Positions 1 to 9,501 of a stretch of 64,000 bases of DNA are shown here, in pieces. The DNA is taken from assembly GCF_901709675.1 (NCBI RefSeq), contig NW_023590250.1, positions 1 to 64,000 of the forward strand. Direction: 5' to 3'. The translations under genes and the position numbers were made by a program. The notes below the pieces were generated by a model. That model saw only the letters and a list, made by a program, of their open reading frames with translations. It ran no database searches and had not been told where the DNA came from. Position 1 is the stretch's first letter, and each line of letters starts with the position of its first letter. The stretch is from Syngnathus acus (Eukaryota > Chordata > Actinopteri > Syngnathiformes > Syngnathidae).

Positions 1-75
1 AACCCTAACCCTAACCCTAACCCTAATCCCTAACCCTAACCCTAACCCTAACCCTAACCCTAACCCTAACCCTAA
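1..75. repeat. Terminal telomeric repeat tract
   Basis: Nearly perfect (CCCTAA)n with one irregular unit (TAATCCC). The C-rich strand reads 5' to 3' on the plus strand, as expected at the left end of a chromosome. Only about 75 bp is present, so either the assembly stops just inside the telomere or this is a tract between units. Confidence 0.9.
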
Positions 76-363
76 CCTGTCCCCGTTTCACAATAAGACA
101 AAAACGTCAACCTGCAAGATAAAAATTGAAAATAAACAAGTCAAAAAATTGATTGGGAAATCACAATGTACAAGTCAAAAATTTGAACAAAAACGGAGTA
201 AAAAGGAAATACTTACCATAATACTTACCCGAAATAAACAAAAAATACTTACCTATACCGGAGTTCGCAAATCCACGCCCAATCGGTGCCTGCAAATAAA
301 ATAAAATTTACCAAGCCAAAACAAGAAAAGGAAAATCACTTTCAAAAAATATGCGCAGTTCGC

Positions 364-400
364 TATAAAAGGCCCGTTCGGAGCAGGACGCTCTCAGTCT
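364..400 (+). promoter_or_regulatory. Pol II core promoter of unit A1
   Basis: TATAAAAGG begins at 364 and TCAGTCT matches an initiator with its A at 396, 32 bp downstream, the standard spacing for a TATA/Inr promoter. A short ATG frame (Met-Gly-Glu-Glu-Ala-Ala-Pro) starts just downstream at 411 and stops at about 458. Confidence 0.65.
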
Positions 401-467
401 CGATGCGGCCATGGGAGAGGAAGCAGCTCCCCATGCTATTAAACTAAACCAAATTTAGGGACAATTC

Positions 468-527
468 CTGTGTGCCAGACCTGAGGAAGGCACAAAAGAT
501 GCCGAAACGTTGTCGATGGTCACACAG
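468..527 (+). ncRNA. Hammerhead-ribozyme-like motif (type I), unit A1
   Basis: The core reads CTGAGGA (481-487), an extra A, stem II GGC/GCC (489-491 with 501-503), GAAAC (504-508), a GTT loop, then GTC with the expected cleavage after C514. Stem III is 2 bp (A507-U513, C508-G512). Stem I pairs 468-474 with 521-527 (7 bp) and CCA 475-477 with TGG 517-519, plus G515-C480. CUGANGA and GAAA match the catalytic consensus. The unpaired A between CUGANGA and stem II is not canonical, so activity is uncertain. Confidence 0.65.
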
Positions 528-1480
528 ATGAACAAAATGGAGCGCAAAATGACGCCAGTAGAATCTAATTGGAAGCAAATAATGAATTACCCACGCTCTA
601 CCCAGATAGGAGAGCGCATGGATGCCGCACAGAGCAAGATGCTCTCGCTCCACCCATAATAGGGGAGTCGAATGATTGTGCGAGGTACGAATATAGGGTT
701 GAACGCAAGCAGCTGTCAATCTTACATGCCAAATCGAGACTCATTATTATTATATAACAAAGGCGACCGGATAGGTAATGTACAATCAAAATCATGAATA
801 CAGTAAACACAAACACATGTTCAAGGTCATCAAAGATCTTTATTAAGCCCTAATGGTCCTGGCCAGCATGGCTGGCGCGGCCGCAGCGGACAGGATGCTC
901 TGGAGCTGGTTGTGGGGTGCGGGCCAGGATGGTAGGACCGTGCCTTTGCTCCTCTCCTTCGGGGGAGGAGCTCCATACATCATCCTAACTCGCCTGTGCC
1001 ACCTCCTTTGCCGCCCCCACGTTTCCGGTTTCCATTGGGCTCCTGTTCCGTTTGTGTGCTGTCCCCTACATTGGTCTTATCCCAGCCCTAATCCTAACCT
1101 AGCCCCAATCCTAACCTATCCCCCAACCCTAACCCTAACCCTAACCCTAACCCTAATCCTAACCCTAACCCTAACCCTAACCCTAACCCTAACCTGTCCC
1201 CGTTTCACAATAAGACAAAAACGTCAACCTGCAAGATAAAAATTGAAAATAAACAAGTCAAAAAATTGATTGGGAAATCACAATGTACAAGTCAAAAATT
1301 TGAACAAAAACGGAGTAAAAAGGAAATACTTACCATAATACTTACCCGAAATAAACAAAAAATACTTACCTATACCGGAGTTCGCAAATCCACGCCCAAT
1401 CGGTGCCTGCAAATAAAATAAAATTTACCAAGCCAAAACAAGAAAAGGAAAATCACTTTCAAAAAATATGCGCAGTTCGC

Positions 1481-1517
1481 TATAAAAGGCCCGTTCGGAG
1501 CAGGACGCTCTCAGTCT
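1481..1517 (+). promoter_or_regulatory. Pol II core promoter of unit A2
   Basis: TATAAAAGG at 1481 and initiator A at 1513. Confidence 0.6.
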
Positions 1518-1584
1518 CGATGCGGCCATGGGAGAGGAAGCAGCTCCCCATGCTATTAAACTAAACCAAATTTAGGGACAATTC

Positions 1585-1644
1585 CTGTGTGCCAGACCTG
1601 AGGAAGGCACAAAAGATGCCGAAACGTTGTCGATGGTCACACAG
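1585..1644 (+). ncRNA. Hammerhead-like motif, unit A2
   Basis: Same core and stems as in A1. Predicted cleavage after C1631. Confidence 0.6.
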
Positions 1645-2600
1645 ATGAACAAAATGGAGCGCAAAATGACGCCAGTAGAATCTAATTGGAAGCAAATATG
1701 AATTACCCACGCTCTACCCAGATAGGAGAGCGCATGGATGCCGCACAGAGCAAGATGCTCTCGCTCCACCCAAATAGGGGAGTCGAATGATTGTGCGAGG
1801 TACGAATATAGGGTTGAACGCAAGCAGCTGTCAATCTTACATGCCAAATCGAGACTCATTATTATTATATAACAAAGGCGACCGGATAGGAATGTACAAT
1901 CAAAATCATGAATACAGTAAACACAAACACATGTTCAAGGTCATCAAAGATCTTTATTAACCCCAAATGGTCCTGGCCAGCATGGCTGGCGCGGCCGCAG
2001 CGGACAGGATGCTCTGGAGCTGGTTGTGGGGTGCGGGCCAGGATGGTAGGACCGTGCCTTTGCTCCTCTCCTTCGGGGGAGGAGCTCCATACATCATCCT
2101 AACTCGCCTGTGCCACCTCCTTTGCCGCCCCCACGTTTCCGGTTTCCATTGGGCTCCTGTTCCGTTTGTGTGCTGTCCCCTACATTGGTCTTATCCCAGC
2201 CCTAATCCTAACCTAGCCCCAATCCTAACCTATCCCCCAACCCTAACCCTAACCCTAACCCTAACCCTAATCCTAACCCTAACCCTAACCCTAACCCTAA
2301 CCCTAACCCTAACCTGTCCCCGTTTCACAATAAGACAAAAACGTCAACCTGCAAGATAAAAATTGAAAATAAACAAGTCAAAAAATTGATTGGGAAATCA
2401 CAATGTACAAGTCAAAAATTTGAACAAAAACGGAGTAAAAAGGAAATACTTACCATAATACTTACCCGAAATAAACAAAAAATACTTACCTATACCGGAG
2501 TTCGCAAATCCACGCCCAATCGGTGCCTGCAAATAAAATAAAATTTACCAAGCCAAAACAAGAAAAGGAAAATCACTTTCAAAAAATATGCGCAGTTCGC

Positions 2601-2637
2601 TATAAAAGGCCCGTTCGGAGCAGGACGCTCTCAGTCT
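2601..2637 (+). promoter_or_regulatory. Pol II core promoter of unit A3
   Basis: TATAAAAGG at 2601 and initiator A at 2633. Confidence 0.6.
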
Positions 2638-2703
2638 CGATGCGGCCATGGGAGAGGAAGCAGCTCCCCATGCTATTAAACTAAACCAAATTTAGGGACA
2701 ATC

Positions 2704-2763
2704 CTGTGTGCCAGACCTGAGGAAGGCACAAAAGATGCCGAAACGTTGTCGATGGTCACACAG
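2704..2763 (+). ncRNA. Hammerhead-like motif, unit A3
   Basis: Unchanged core. Predicted cleavage after C2750. Confidence 0.6.
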
Positions 2764-3722
2764 ATGAACAAAATGGAGCGCAAAATGACGCCAGTAGAAT
2801 CTAATTGGATGCAAATAATGAATTACCCACGCTCTACCCAGATAGGAGAGCGCATGGATGCCGCACAGAGCAAGATGCTCTCGCTCCACCCAAATAGGGG
2901 AGTCGAATGATTGTGCGAGGTACGAATATAGGGTTGAACGCAAGCAGCTGTCAATCTTACATGCCAAATCGAGACTCACTTATTATTTATATAACAAAGG
3001 CGACCGGATAGGAAATGTACAATCAAAATCATGAATACAGTAAACACAAACACATGTTCAAGGTCATCAAAGATCTTTATTAACCCCAAATGGTCCTGGC
3101 CAGCATGGCTGGCGCGGCCGCAGCGGACAGGATGCTCTGGAGCTGGTTGTGGGGTGCGGGCCAGGATGGTAGGACCGTGCCTTTGCTCCTCTCCTTCGGG
3201 GGAGGAGCTCCATACATCATCCTAACTCGCCTGTGCCACCTCCTTTGCCGCCCCCACGTTTCCGGTTTCCATTGGGCTCCTGTTCCGTTTGTGTGCTGTC
3301 CCCTACATTGGTCTTATCCCAGCCCTAATCCTAACCTAGCCCCAATCCTAACCTATCCCCCAACCCTAACCCTAACCCTAACCCTAACCCTAATCCTAAC
3401 CCTAACCCTAACCCTAACCCTAACCCTAACCCTAACCTGTCCCCGTTTCACAATAAGACAAAAACGTCAACCTGCAAGATAAAAATTGAAAATAAACAAG
3501 TCAAAAAATTGATTGGGAAATCACAATGTACAAGTCAAAAATTTGAACAAAACGGAGTAAAAAGGAAATACTTACCATAATACTTACCCGAAATAAACAA
3601 AAAATACTTACCTATACCGGAGTTCGCAAATCCACGCCCAATCGGTGCCTGCAAATAAAATAAAATTTACCAAGCCAAAACAAGAAAAGGAAAATCACTT
3701 TCAAAAAATATGCGCAGTTCGC

Positions 3723-3759
3723 TATAAAAGGCCCGTTCGGAGCAGGAAGCTCTCAGTCT
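3723..3759 (+). promoter_or_regulatory. Pol II core promoter of unit A4
   Basis: TATAAAAGG at 3723 and initiator A at 3755. Confidence 0.6.
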
Positions 3760-3826
3760 CGATGCGGCCATGGAGGAGGAAGCAGCTCCCCATGCTATTA
3801 AACTAAACCAAATTTAGGGACAATTC

Positions 3827-3886
3827 CTGTGTGCCAGACCTGAGGAAGGCACAAAAGATGCCGAAACGTTGTCGATGGTCACACAG
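3827..3886 (+). ncRNA. Hammerhead-like motif, unit A4
   Basis: Unchanged core. Predicted cleavage after C3873. Confidence 0.6.
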
Positions 3887-4833
3887 ATGAACAAAATGGA
3901 GCGCAAAATGACGCCAGTAGAATCTAATTGGAAGCAAATAATGAATTACCCACGCTCTACCCAGATAGGAGAGCGCATGGATGCCGCACAGAGCAAGATG
4001 CTCTCGCTCCACCCAAATAGGGGAGTCGAATGATTGTGCGAGGTACGAATATAGGGTTGAACGCAAGCAGCTGTCAATCTTACATGCCAAATCGAGACTC
4101 ATTATTATTTATATAACAAAGGCGACCGGATAGGAAATGTACAATCAAAATCATGAATACAGTAAACACAAACACATGTTCAAGGTCATCAAAGATCTTT
4201 ATTAACCCCAAATGGTCCTGGCCAGCATGGCTGGCGCGGCCGCAGCGGACAGGATGCTCTGGAGCTGGTTGTGGGGTGCGGGCCAGGATGGTAGGACCGT
4301 GCCTTTGCTCCTCTCCTTCGGGGGAGGAGCTCCATACATCATCCTAACTCGCCTGTGCCACCTCCTTTGCCGCCCCCACGTTTCCGGTTTCCATTGGGCT
4401 CCTGTTCCGTTTGTGTGCTGTCCCCTACATTGGTCTTATCCCAGCCCTAATCCTAACCTAGCCCCAATCCTAACCTATCCCCCAACCCTAACCCTAACCC
4501 TAACCCTAACCCTAATCCTAACCCTAACCCTAACCCTAACCCTAACCTGTCCCCGTTTCACAATAAGACAAAAACGTCAACCTGCAAGATAAAAATTGAA
4601 AATAAACAAGTCAAAAAATTGATTGGGAAATCACAATGTACAAGTCAAAAATTTGAACAAAAACGGAGTAAAAAGGAAATACTTACCATAATACTTACCC
4701 GAAATAAACAAAAAATACTTACCTATACCGGAGTTCGCAAATCCACGCCCAATCGGTGCCTGCAAATAAAATAAAATTTACCAAGCCAAAACAAGAAAAG
4801 GAAAATCACTTTCAAAAAATATGCGCAGTTCGC

Positions 4834-4870
4834 TATAAAAGGCCCGTTCGGAGCAGGACGCTCTCAGTCT
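4834..4870 (+). promoter_or_regulatory. Pol II core promoter of unit A5
   Basis: TATAAAAGG at 4834 and initiator A at 4866. Confidence 0.6.
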
Positions 4871-4937
4871 CGATGCGGCCATGGGAGAGGAAGCAGCTCC
4901 CCATGCTATTAAACTAAACCAAATTTAGGGACAATTC

Positions 4938-4997
4938 CTGTGTGCCAGACCTGAGGAAGGCACAAAAGATGCCGAAACGTTGTCGATGGTCACACAG
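4938..4997 (+). ncRNA. Hammerhead-like motif, unit A5
   Basis: Unchanged core. Predicted cleavage after C4984. Confidence 0.6.
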
Positions 4998-6289
4998 ATG
5001 AACAAAATGGAGCGCAAAATGACGCCAGTAGAATCTAATTGGAAGCAAATAATGAATTACCCACGCTCTACCCAGATAGGAGAGCGCATGGATGCCGCAC
5101 AGAGCAAGATGCTCTCGCTCCACCCAAATAGGGGAGTCGAATGATTGTGCGAGGTACGAATATAGGGTTGAACGCAAGCAGCTGTCAATCTTACATGCCA
5201 AATCGAGACTCATTATTATTTATATAACAAAGGCGACCGGATAGGAAATGTACAATCAAAATCATGAATACAGTAAACACAAACACATGTTCAAGGTCAT
5301 CAAAGATCTTTATTAACCCCAAATGGTCCTGGCCAGCATGGCTGGCGCGGCCGCAGCGGACAGGATGCTCTGGAGCTGGTTGTGGGGTGCGGGCCAGGAT
5401 GGTAGGACCGTGCCTTTGCTCCTCTCCTTCGGGGGAGGAGCTCCATACATCACCCTAACCCTAACCCTAACCCTAACCCTAACCCCTAACCCTAACCCTA
5501 ACCCTAACCCTAACCCTAACCCTAACTCAAAATACCTAACCAGCCAGTGCCCTTCGGACACCCGAGTATTACCTTAAGCCAAATTATCGGGTCGCATACT
5601 TTTCTAATTTTCCCGTTTCCCTGATATTTTCACCCTCTCGTCCCTCCTCCCCTCCTCTCAAGGGTAGAAGAGGGACGCCACCACGTGTCGGGTTTTTGGT
5701 CGAGATGCAGTCACATTTCCCAGTACCTGTCCGTGGACTCTCCTTTTCTTTATTTTTCTCTAACGCTTACTTTCTTGTTAAATAACTTCTCCCTCCCGTC
5801 CCTCCTCCCCTTCTGTCAAGGGTCGGAGAGGGAGAGGACCACGGGTTGGGTTTTGGTAGAGATGGCCTCATTTCCCATTGCCTTTCCGTGGTCTCTCTCT
5901 TTTATATTTCTCTAATTCTCACTTTCTCGCTATTGGCTAGAATAAAAAGGGCGCAGAGAGGCAACTTTTCCAACCTGGTTAGGGCCATCTTCAACCTCTA
6001 CATAAGGCAGTGGAATGCTTGCAATCTACCTGAACATAGACTCTACAGGACCACTAGGAGCGAGGGGAGCAAGCCCTGAGAAGAAGGATAGGTTCCCTCA
6101 CTTCGGAGGATGAATCAAGAGCACGGATTTGCAGGGCCTTTTCCATTGCGGCCTGAGAGGAGACGGGAGAGACGCCAATGGTGAGTTAAGAAGATGAAGA
6201 CGAAGGTGAGGTAGAAGAAATAGCTTAGCCACCACTCATTGGAACGGGGAGAGGCCACACGGAGGAACTGAGAGAAACCCACAAAACTT

Positions 6290-6650
6290 ACCAGCAGGTG
6301 AAGGAAGGCATTCACCCACTCAGGAAGAAAACTCGACGACGCGGGGAGTGCAAACAGCGGTAGATGTGCTGCTGGAGCTCCTTGAAGAAAGAAGAAGAAG
6401 ATACCAAGAACCTGGTCCTAATTTTTCTGAAGCACGAAGAGGGAGAGAAGATCCATCACAACGGCAGGTGAAGGAATGCATTCACCTACTTAGGATGAAA
6501 GCTCGACGACGTGCGAAGGGCCAATGGTAAATGTGCTGCGGGAACTCCTTGAAGAAAGAAGAAGAAGGTACCGAGAACCTGGTCATAATTCTTCTGAAGC
6601 ACCAAAAAAAAGGGGGGGAGAAGATCCACCGCAACGGCTACTAGTGGAGA
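6290..6650 (+). repeat. Internal tandem duplication with ELLEERRRRY-type frames (B1)
   Basis: Two copies of about 170 bp. Both encode an ELLEERRRRY-like stretch followed by EPG and a Ser-Glu-Ala motif, in frames of 60 and 84 codons. The amino-acid pattern survives between copies, but stops lie between them, so this may be a decayed coding remnant. The same structure recurs at 10268-10628 in B2. Confidence 0.45.
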
Positions 6651-7299
6651 CAGCATCGGTCCAAGCACGGGACACTGCAACACAAACTTCAAGTCCTAAA
6701 TTCAACCAGATTCTAGTCTTGAACCTGAACCAAATTCTGAAATCAATTCCTTACCCTGAGTCAAATCCTAACCCTTAACCAAATTGCAAACTAAATCCTA
6801 AACTTGACCAAATCTAGATTCCAGAATGAATTTTAAATCCAACCAAATATCTAAAAATTTACGATTTAATTTAATTAAATTACAAAACGAAAAGGCGAAA
6901 CTATAATCGAATCACATTTTTTTATTTTAAAGCAGGCCCTAAAAGAAAAAAGAAGAATTTTTCTTCAAACGCATAAAAGAAAACATTGGACGTGATGGGA
7001 CACTGGAGGGCGCCCTTGACACATTAAATCGCGTTGGTACCAACGGACCTCAGTTAGACGTGAATATTATGGACTTAATATTATCCTTTGAATTTAGAAA
7101 CGAGTAAGTTGGAAAACACTATTAAATAGTATTAAGAGGTTTTTCAATAAGTTTGATTCTAATCGAATTTTGGAACGAATGCTTTGGTTGGCATGATTGC
7201 TGGCGGAGGATTGCTCTGACGTACGGCGAAAAAAAAGGTGGGGGCTACTTCCGGTTTGGCTAATGTTTACTAGCTGCCTTGTTTACGAGACTATTGATT

Positions 7300-8130
7300 C
7301 CACATACGGAGTTGGATTAAGGTGAGTGAGTGTTTTTAACGGACAAAAGTGACCGGGTAGTGCAAATAAACAATACCAATCTAAATGTATTCTATTATTT
7401 TCACCGGGAGGAGTAATTTTAAGAATATTATGTGTTATCGGGGGCCGCCATGACTTTGGCAAGGGCTTATGGGTATTTCTTAGTTGCTAATGCTCGCTAG
7501 CTGCGGTACGCGTAGGACGATATCGCTCCAAATAGGTGACTAGTTCGGTGATATATGTTGAATTTACGGCCGAATGGGACCGGGTGTCAATACAGGAACG
7601 GGCTCAGGAGGTTAAAACAAAAATTATTTGTTCGTTATTGATTTACGAAAGGACTTAGGTATGATTAGTGTCTATGGGCGGCGCCATTGTTTTGGGGCTG
7701 GGGCTTATGGGTGCTTCCGCATTGCTAATGCTCATAACATTAGCTACGATACGCCTACAGCTATTTCGTTACAAATATACGATCTTATTAATGTTATAAA
7801 TTAATTTTACGGATGAATGGAATCGGGTAAAATACTTTAATAATACCAGGGGATTTGTGGACATTTTATTCCATTTTGATCGTTGTTTGGGAGAGATGAT
7901 GTTGTGGAAGATAGGGGGATTACAGAAGCTGCCGGAGTAACTGACAGGAGTTTACGAGTACTTCTGGGGGGTTGGTACCTAGGAGTATCGCGATTTACGT
8001 TGATTTGTATTTCTAAATGTACGATATGATTTAATAAAAAATATGAATTGAATTTTTAATAAAAAACTATGAATTGAATTTACATCTGAATGTTTTACGA
8101 CTAACACAATTAAAGAGTGCCAATGGGTTA
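7300..8130 (+). repeat. Degenerate internal repeats of about 240 bp in unit B1
   Basis: Shared landmarks recur: a GGCCGCCATGACTTTGGC / GGCGCCATTGTTTTGGGG block (7441, 7677), TTGCTAATGCTC (7484, 7722) and TTTACGG.(C/T)GAATGG (7562, 7804, with a weaker third copy near 8080). The copies are clearly diverged from each other. Same arrangement at 11280-12110 in B2. Confidence 0.55.
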
Positions 8131-8916
8131 TAGCCGAATTTTTTAGTGCTTATCAGTTGAATGGGGGGGCGTGATTGGAGGACGAGAGCCGCCACGATGA
8201 TTCGCCAAGGCTCTTGAGGGGGACGTTCAACGGTGGCGCTGTGACGCAGGAGAGTGGCACTGGGGAAGACCTTCTTTCCAGGTAATATGTAAGGTTACTC
8301 CGATTCTTTGAGAGAAACTTCTTTGATGACATAAAATGTATTAAGAGTGGAAATAATACCTTAAAGGTCATTAGCACAGGTAGGCCACATAGAGTCCAAT
8401 TTGCATTTATAATAATAAAGGTGGTCCCCCAATAAAACTGAAATGAAGCAAAACAACATTAAGAGGAAAACAACATTAAATGGAATACAAAGGTGGTTCA
8501 TGTACAGTTAATAGTTGAACAAATCGGTACAACAAAAGGACTAGAAGACTGACCAATTGATCTACTCTGTCTGCGTTAAAGCTGGAGAGTTGACTGGACA
8601 AGCTACTGGAATTTCAATTGACGAAGTAGACACGCTCCGGGGCTTGATCGACCCCGGCGGGGCCTCCCTTGGGCGAGGGTGTCTGGTGATAATGGCCGAA
8701 ACACTCTAAGACCCCAAGGTCCACTACTGATGAGGTGTCTACAAAATTTTGACATCCAAATTACCTACAACAATGACCCTTTCTAAACAAAACAGTTTTT
8801 TTAACAAAAATAGATTTATGGAAAAAAAATATATTAGTTCAAACACAACTAAGGGTTAATGGACACAATTAATACAAGGGTGGTCGAAAAAAGAAGAGAA
8901 AGAGAATGACCTCTAA

Positions 8917-9150
8917 CCCTAACCCCTGACCTCTAACCCTAGCCTTGACCCATAACCCCTAATCCTTAGCCCTAGCCCTACTAACCATACTAACCCTAAC
9001 CCCTGACCCCTAACCTTAACCCCTAATTCTAACCCCTAACCCTAACCCCTAAATCCTAACCCTTGACCCCTAGCCCTGATCCTACTAACCCTAACCCCTG
9101 ACCCTAACCCCTAACCCCTGACCCTTACCCTAAACCTAACCTTAATCTCT
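8917..9150. repeat. Degenerate telomeric tract in B1
   Basis: Variant repeats such as CCCCTAA, CCCTGA and CCTTGA mixed with canonical CCCTAA. Older than the pure tracts between A units, judging by divergence. Confidence 0.8.
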
Positions 9151-9501
9151 AAGGAAAACAGTTGATTGAATATAAAAACAAAACATTAGGTCAAGAATAA
9201 TGCAAAGTGAATAGGCATAATGTAATCCAAGGTTGGAAGGGTAGGTGAGTTTCTCTCAATTTTTTCTCTCTCAACTTTTTTTTCCATCTTGCTGGCCGAA
9301 GACCTGGGTAGCGCCTCAGCTACTCGGGGGAGGTTCTGGCAGAGGTGCAGTCACACTTCGCCGTCCTTCGTACCCAATCCAGATTTTATGTGACCTGGTA
9401 CGGCGGGTTTACTGCGGGGACATGCGTAGGCCCGTGCCTTCCGTTGCCTTCTATCTAACCGACAGGGTCGGCGGACCCTTTGGGGAAGGTTTAGCGAGAC
9501 A

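Larger units (their letters stand above)
76..1192 (+). mobile_element. Telomere-associated unit A1
   Basis: First of five head-to-tail A units. Order on the plus strand: AT-rich leader with three ATACTTACC motifs (209, 221, 245), TATA box and initiator (364-400), hammerhead-like fold (468-527), TATATAACAAAGGC-type box near 752, a GC-rich 3' part ending in a 9-bp hairpin with a UUCG loop (949-970), a spacer of about 110 nt, and telomeric repeats (about 1127-1192). No convincing protein: the longest frames run into the telomeric repeat as Leu-Thr runs. A 15-codon frame opens just after the initiator. Unit period to A2 is 1117 bp. Sense orientation is assigned from promoter and ribozyme. Interpreted as a non-autonomous telomere-attached retroelement; a plain subtelomeric satellite is the alternative. 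Confidence 0.75.
1193..2312 (+). mobile_element. Telomere-associated unit A2
   Basis: Near-identical to A1 apart from scattered single-base changes and small indels. Hairpin with UUCG loop at 2063-2084, the same spacer of about 110 nt, then telomeric repeats at about 2239-2312. The high identity among A1-A4 suggests recent unequal exchange or array amplification rather than four independent insertions. Confidence 0.75.
2313..3435 (+). mobile_element. Telomere-associated unit A3
   Basis: 1123 bp. Differs from A2 by single-base indels, such as one T fewer just upstream of the ribozyme-like motif. Hairpin 3186-3207, spacer, telomeric repeats about 3359-3435. Confidence 0.75.
3436..4545 (+). mobile_element. 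Telomere-associated unit A4
   Basis: 1110 bp. The leader reads GGAGGAGG after the second ATG where A1-A3 have GGGAGAGG, so the short leader frame keeps its length but changes Gly to Glu. Hairpin 4308-4329, spacer, telomeric repeats about 4481-4545. Confidence 0.75.
4546..5523 (+). mobile_element. Telomere-associated unit A5
   Basis: Last unit of the first A run. It lacks the roughly 110-nt spacer: the UUCG hairpin (5419-5440) is followed within about 12 nt by telomeric repeats (5452-5526). Those repeats end at the B1 unit. Confidence 0.75.
5524..9501 (+). mobile_element. Telomere-associated unit B1 (3,978 bp)
   Basis: Large unit directly after the A5 telomeric tract and followed without a gap by an identical-looking copy. 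Contents: two related pyrimidine-rich blocks (about 5620-5920), a tandem duplication of about 170 bp with Glu/Arg-rich frames (6290-6650), an AT-rich stretch, about 240-bp degenerate internal repeats (7300-8130), a block around 8150-8320 conserved in the third copy, a degenerate telomeric tract (8917-9150) and a D-type 3' module (about 9146-9501). No long ORF, RT or endonuclease seen. Orientation follows the D module. Confidence 0.7.

Noticed and set aside
853-1239. Plus-strand frames of 126-130 codons recurring in every A unit
   Set aside because: Half of each frame is Leu-Thr or Pro-Asn read from telomeric repeats, frames differ from the coding frame of the related C units, and A units have indels that are not codon-sized.
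3803-4102. Minus-strand frames of 95-99 codons recurring in A units
   Set aside because: Antisense to the ribozyme-like motif and promoter side; the frame is broken or shifted by single-base indels between otherwise identical units.
8153-8377. Minus-strand 74-codon frame kept in three B copies
   Set aside because: The DNA block itself is highly conserved, so frame conservation adds nothing, and no domain or codon pattern is visible.
9290-9340. CAGCTACTCGGGGGAGG in D modules resembling 7SL/Alu RNA
   Set aside because: Only about 15 bases match; no further SRP Alu-domain features and no convincing A or B box.
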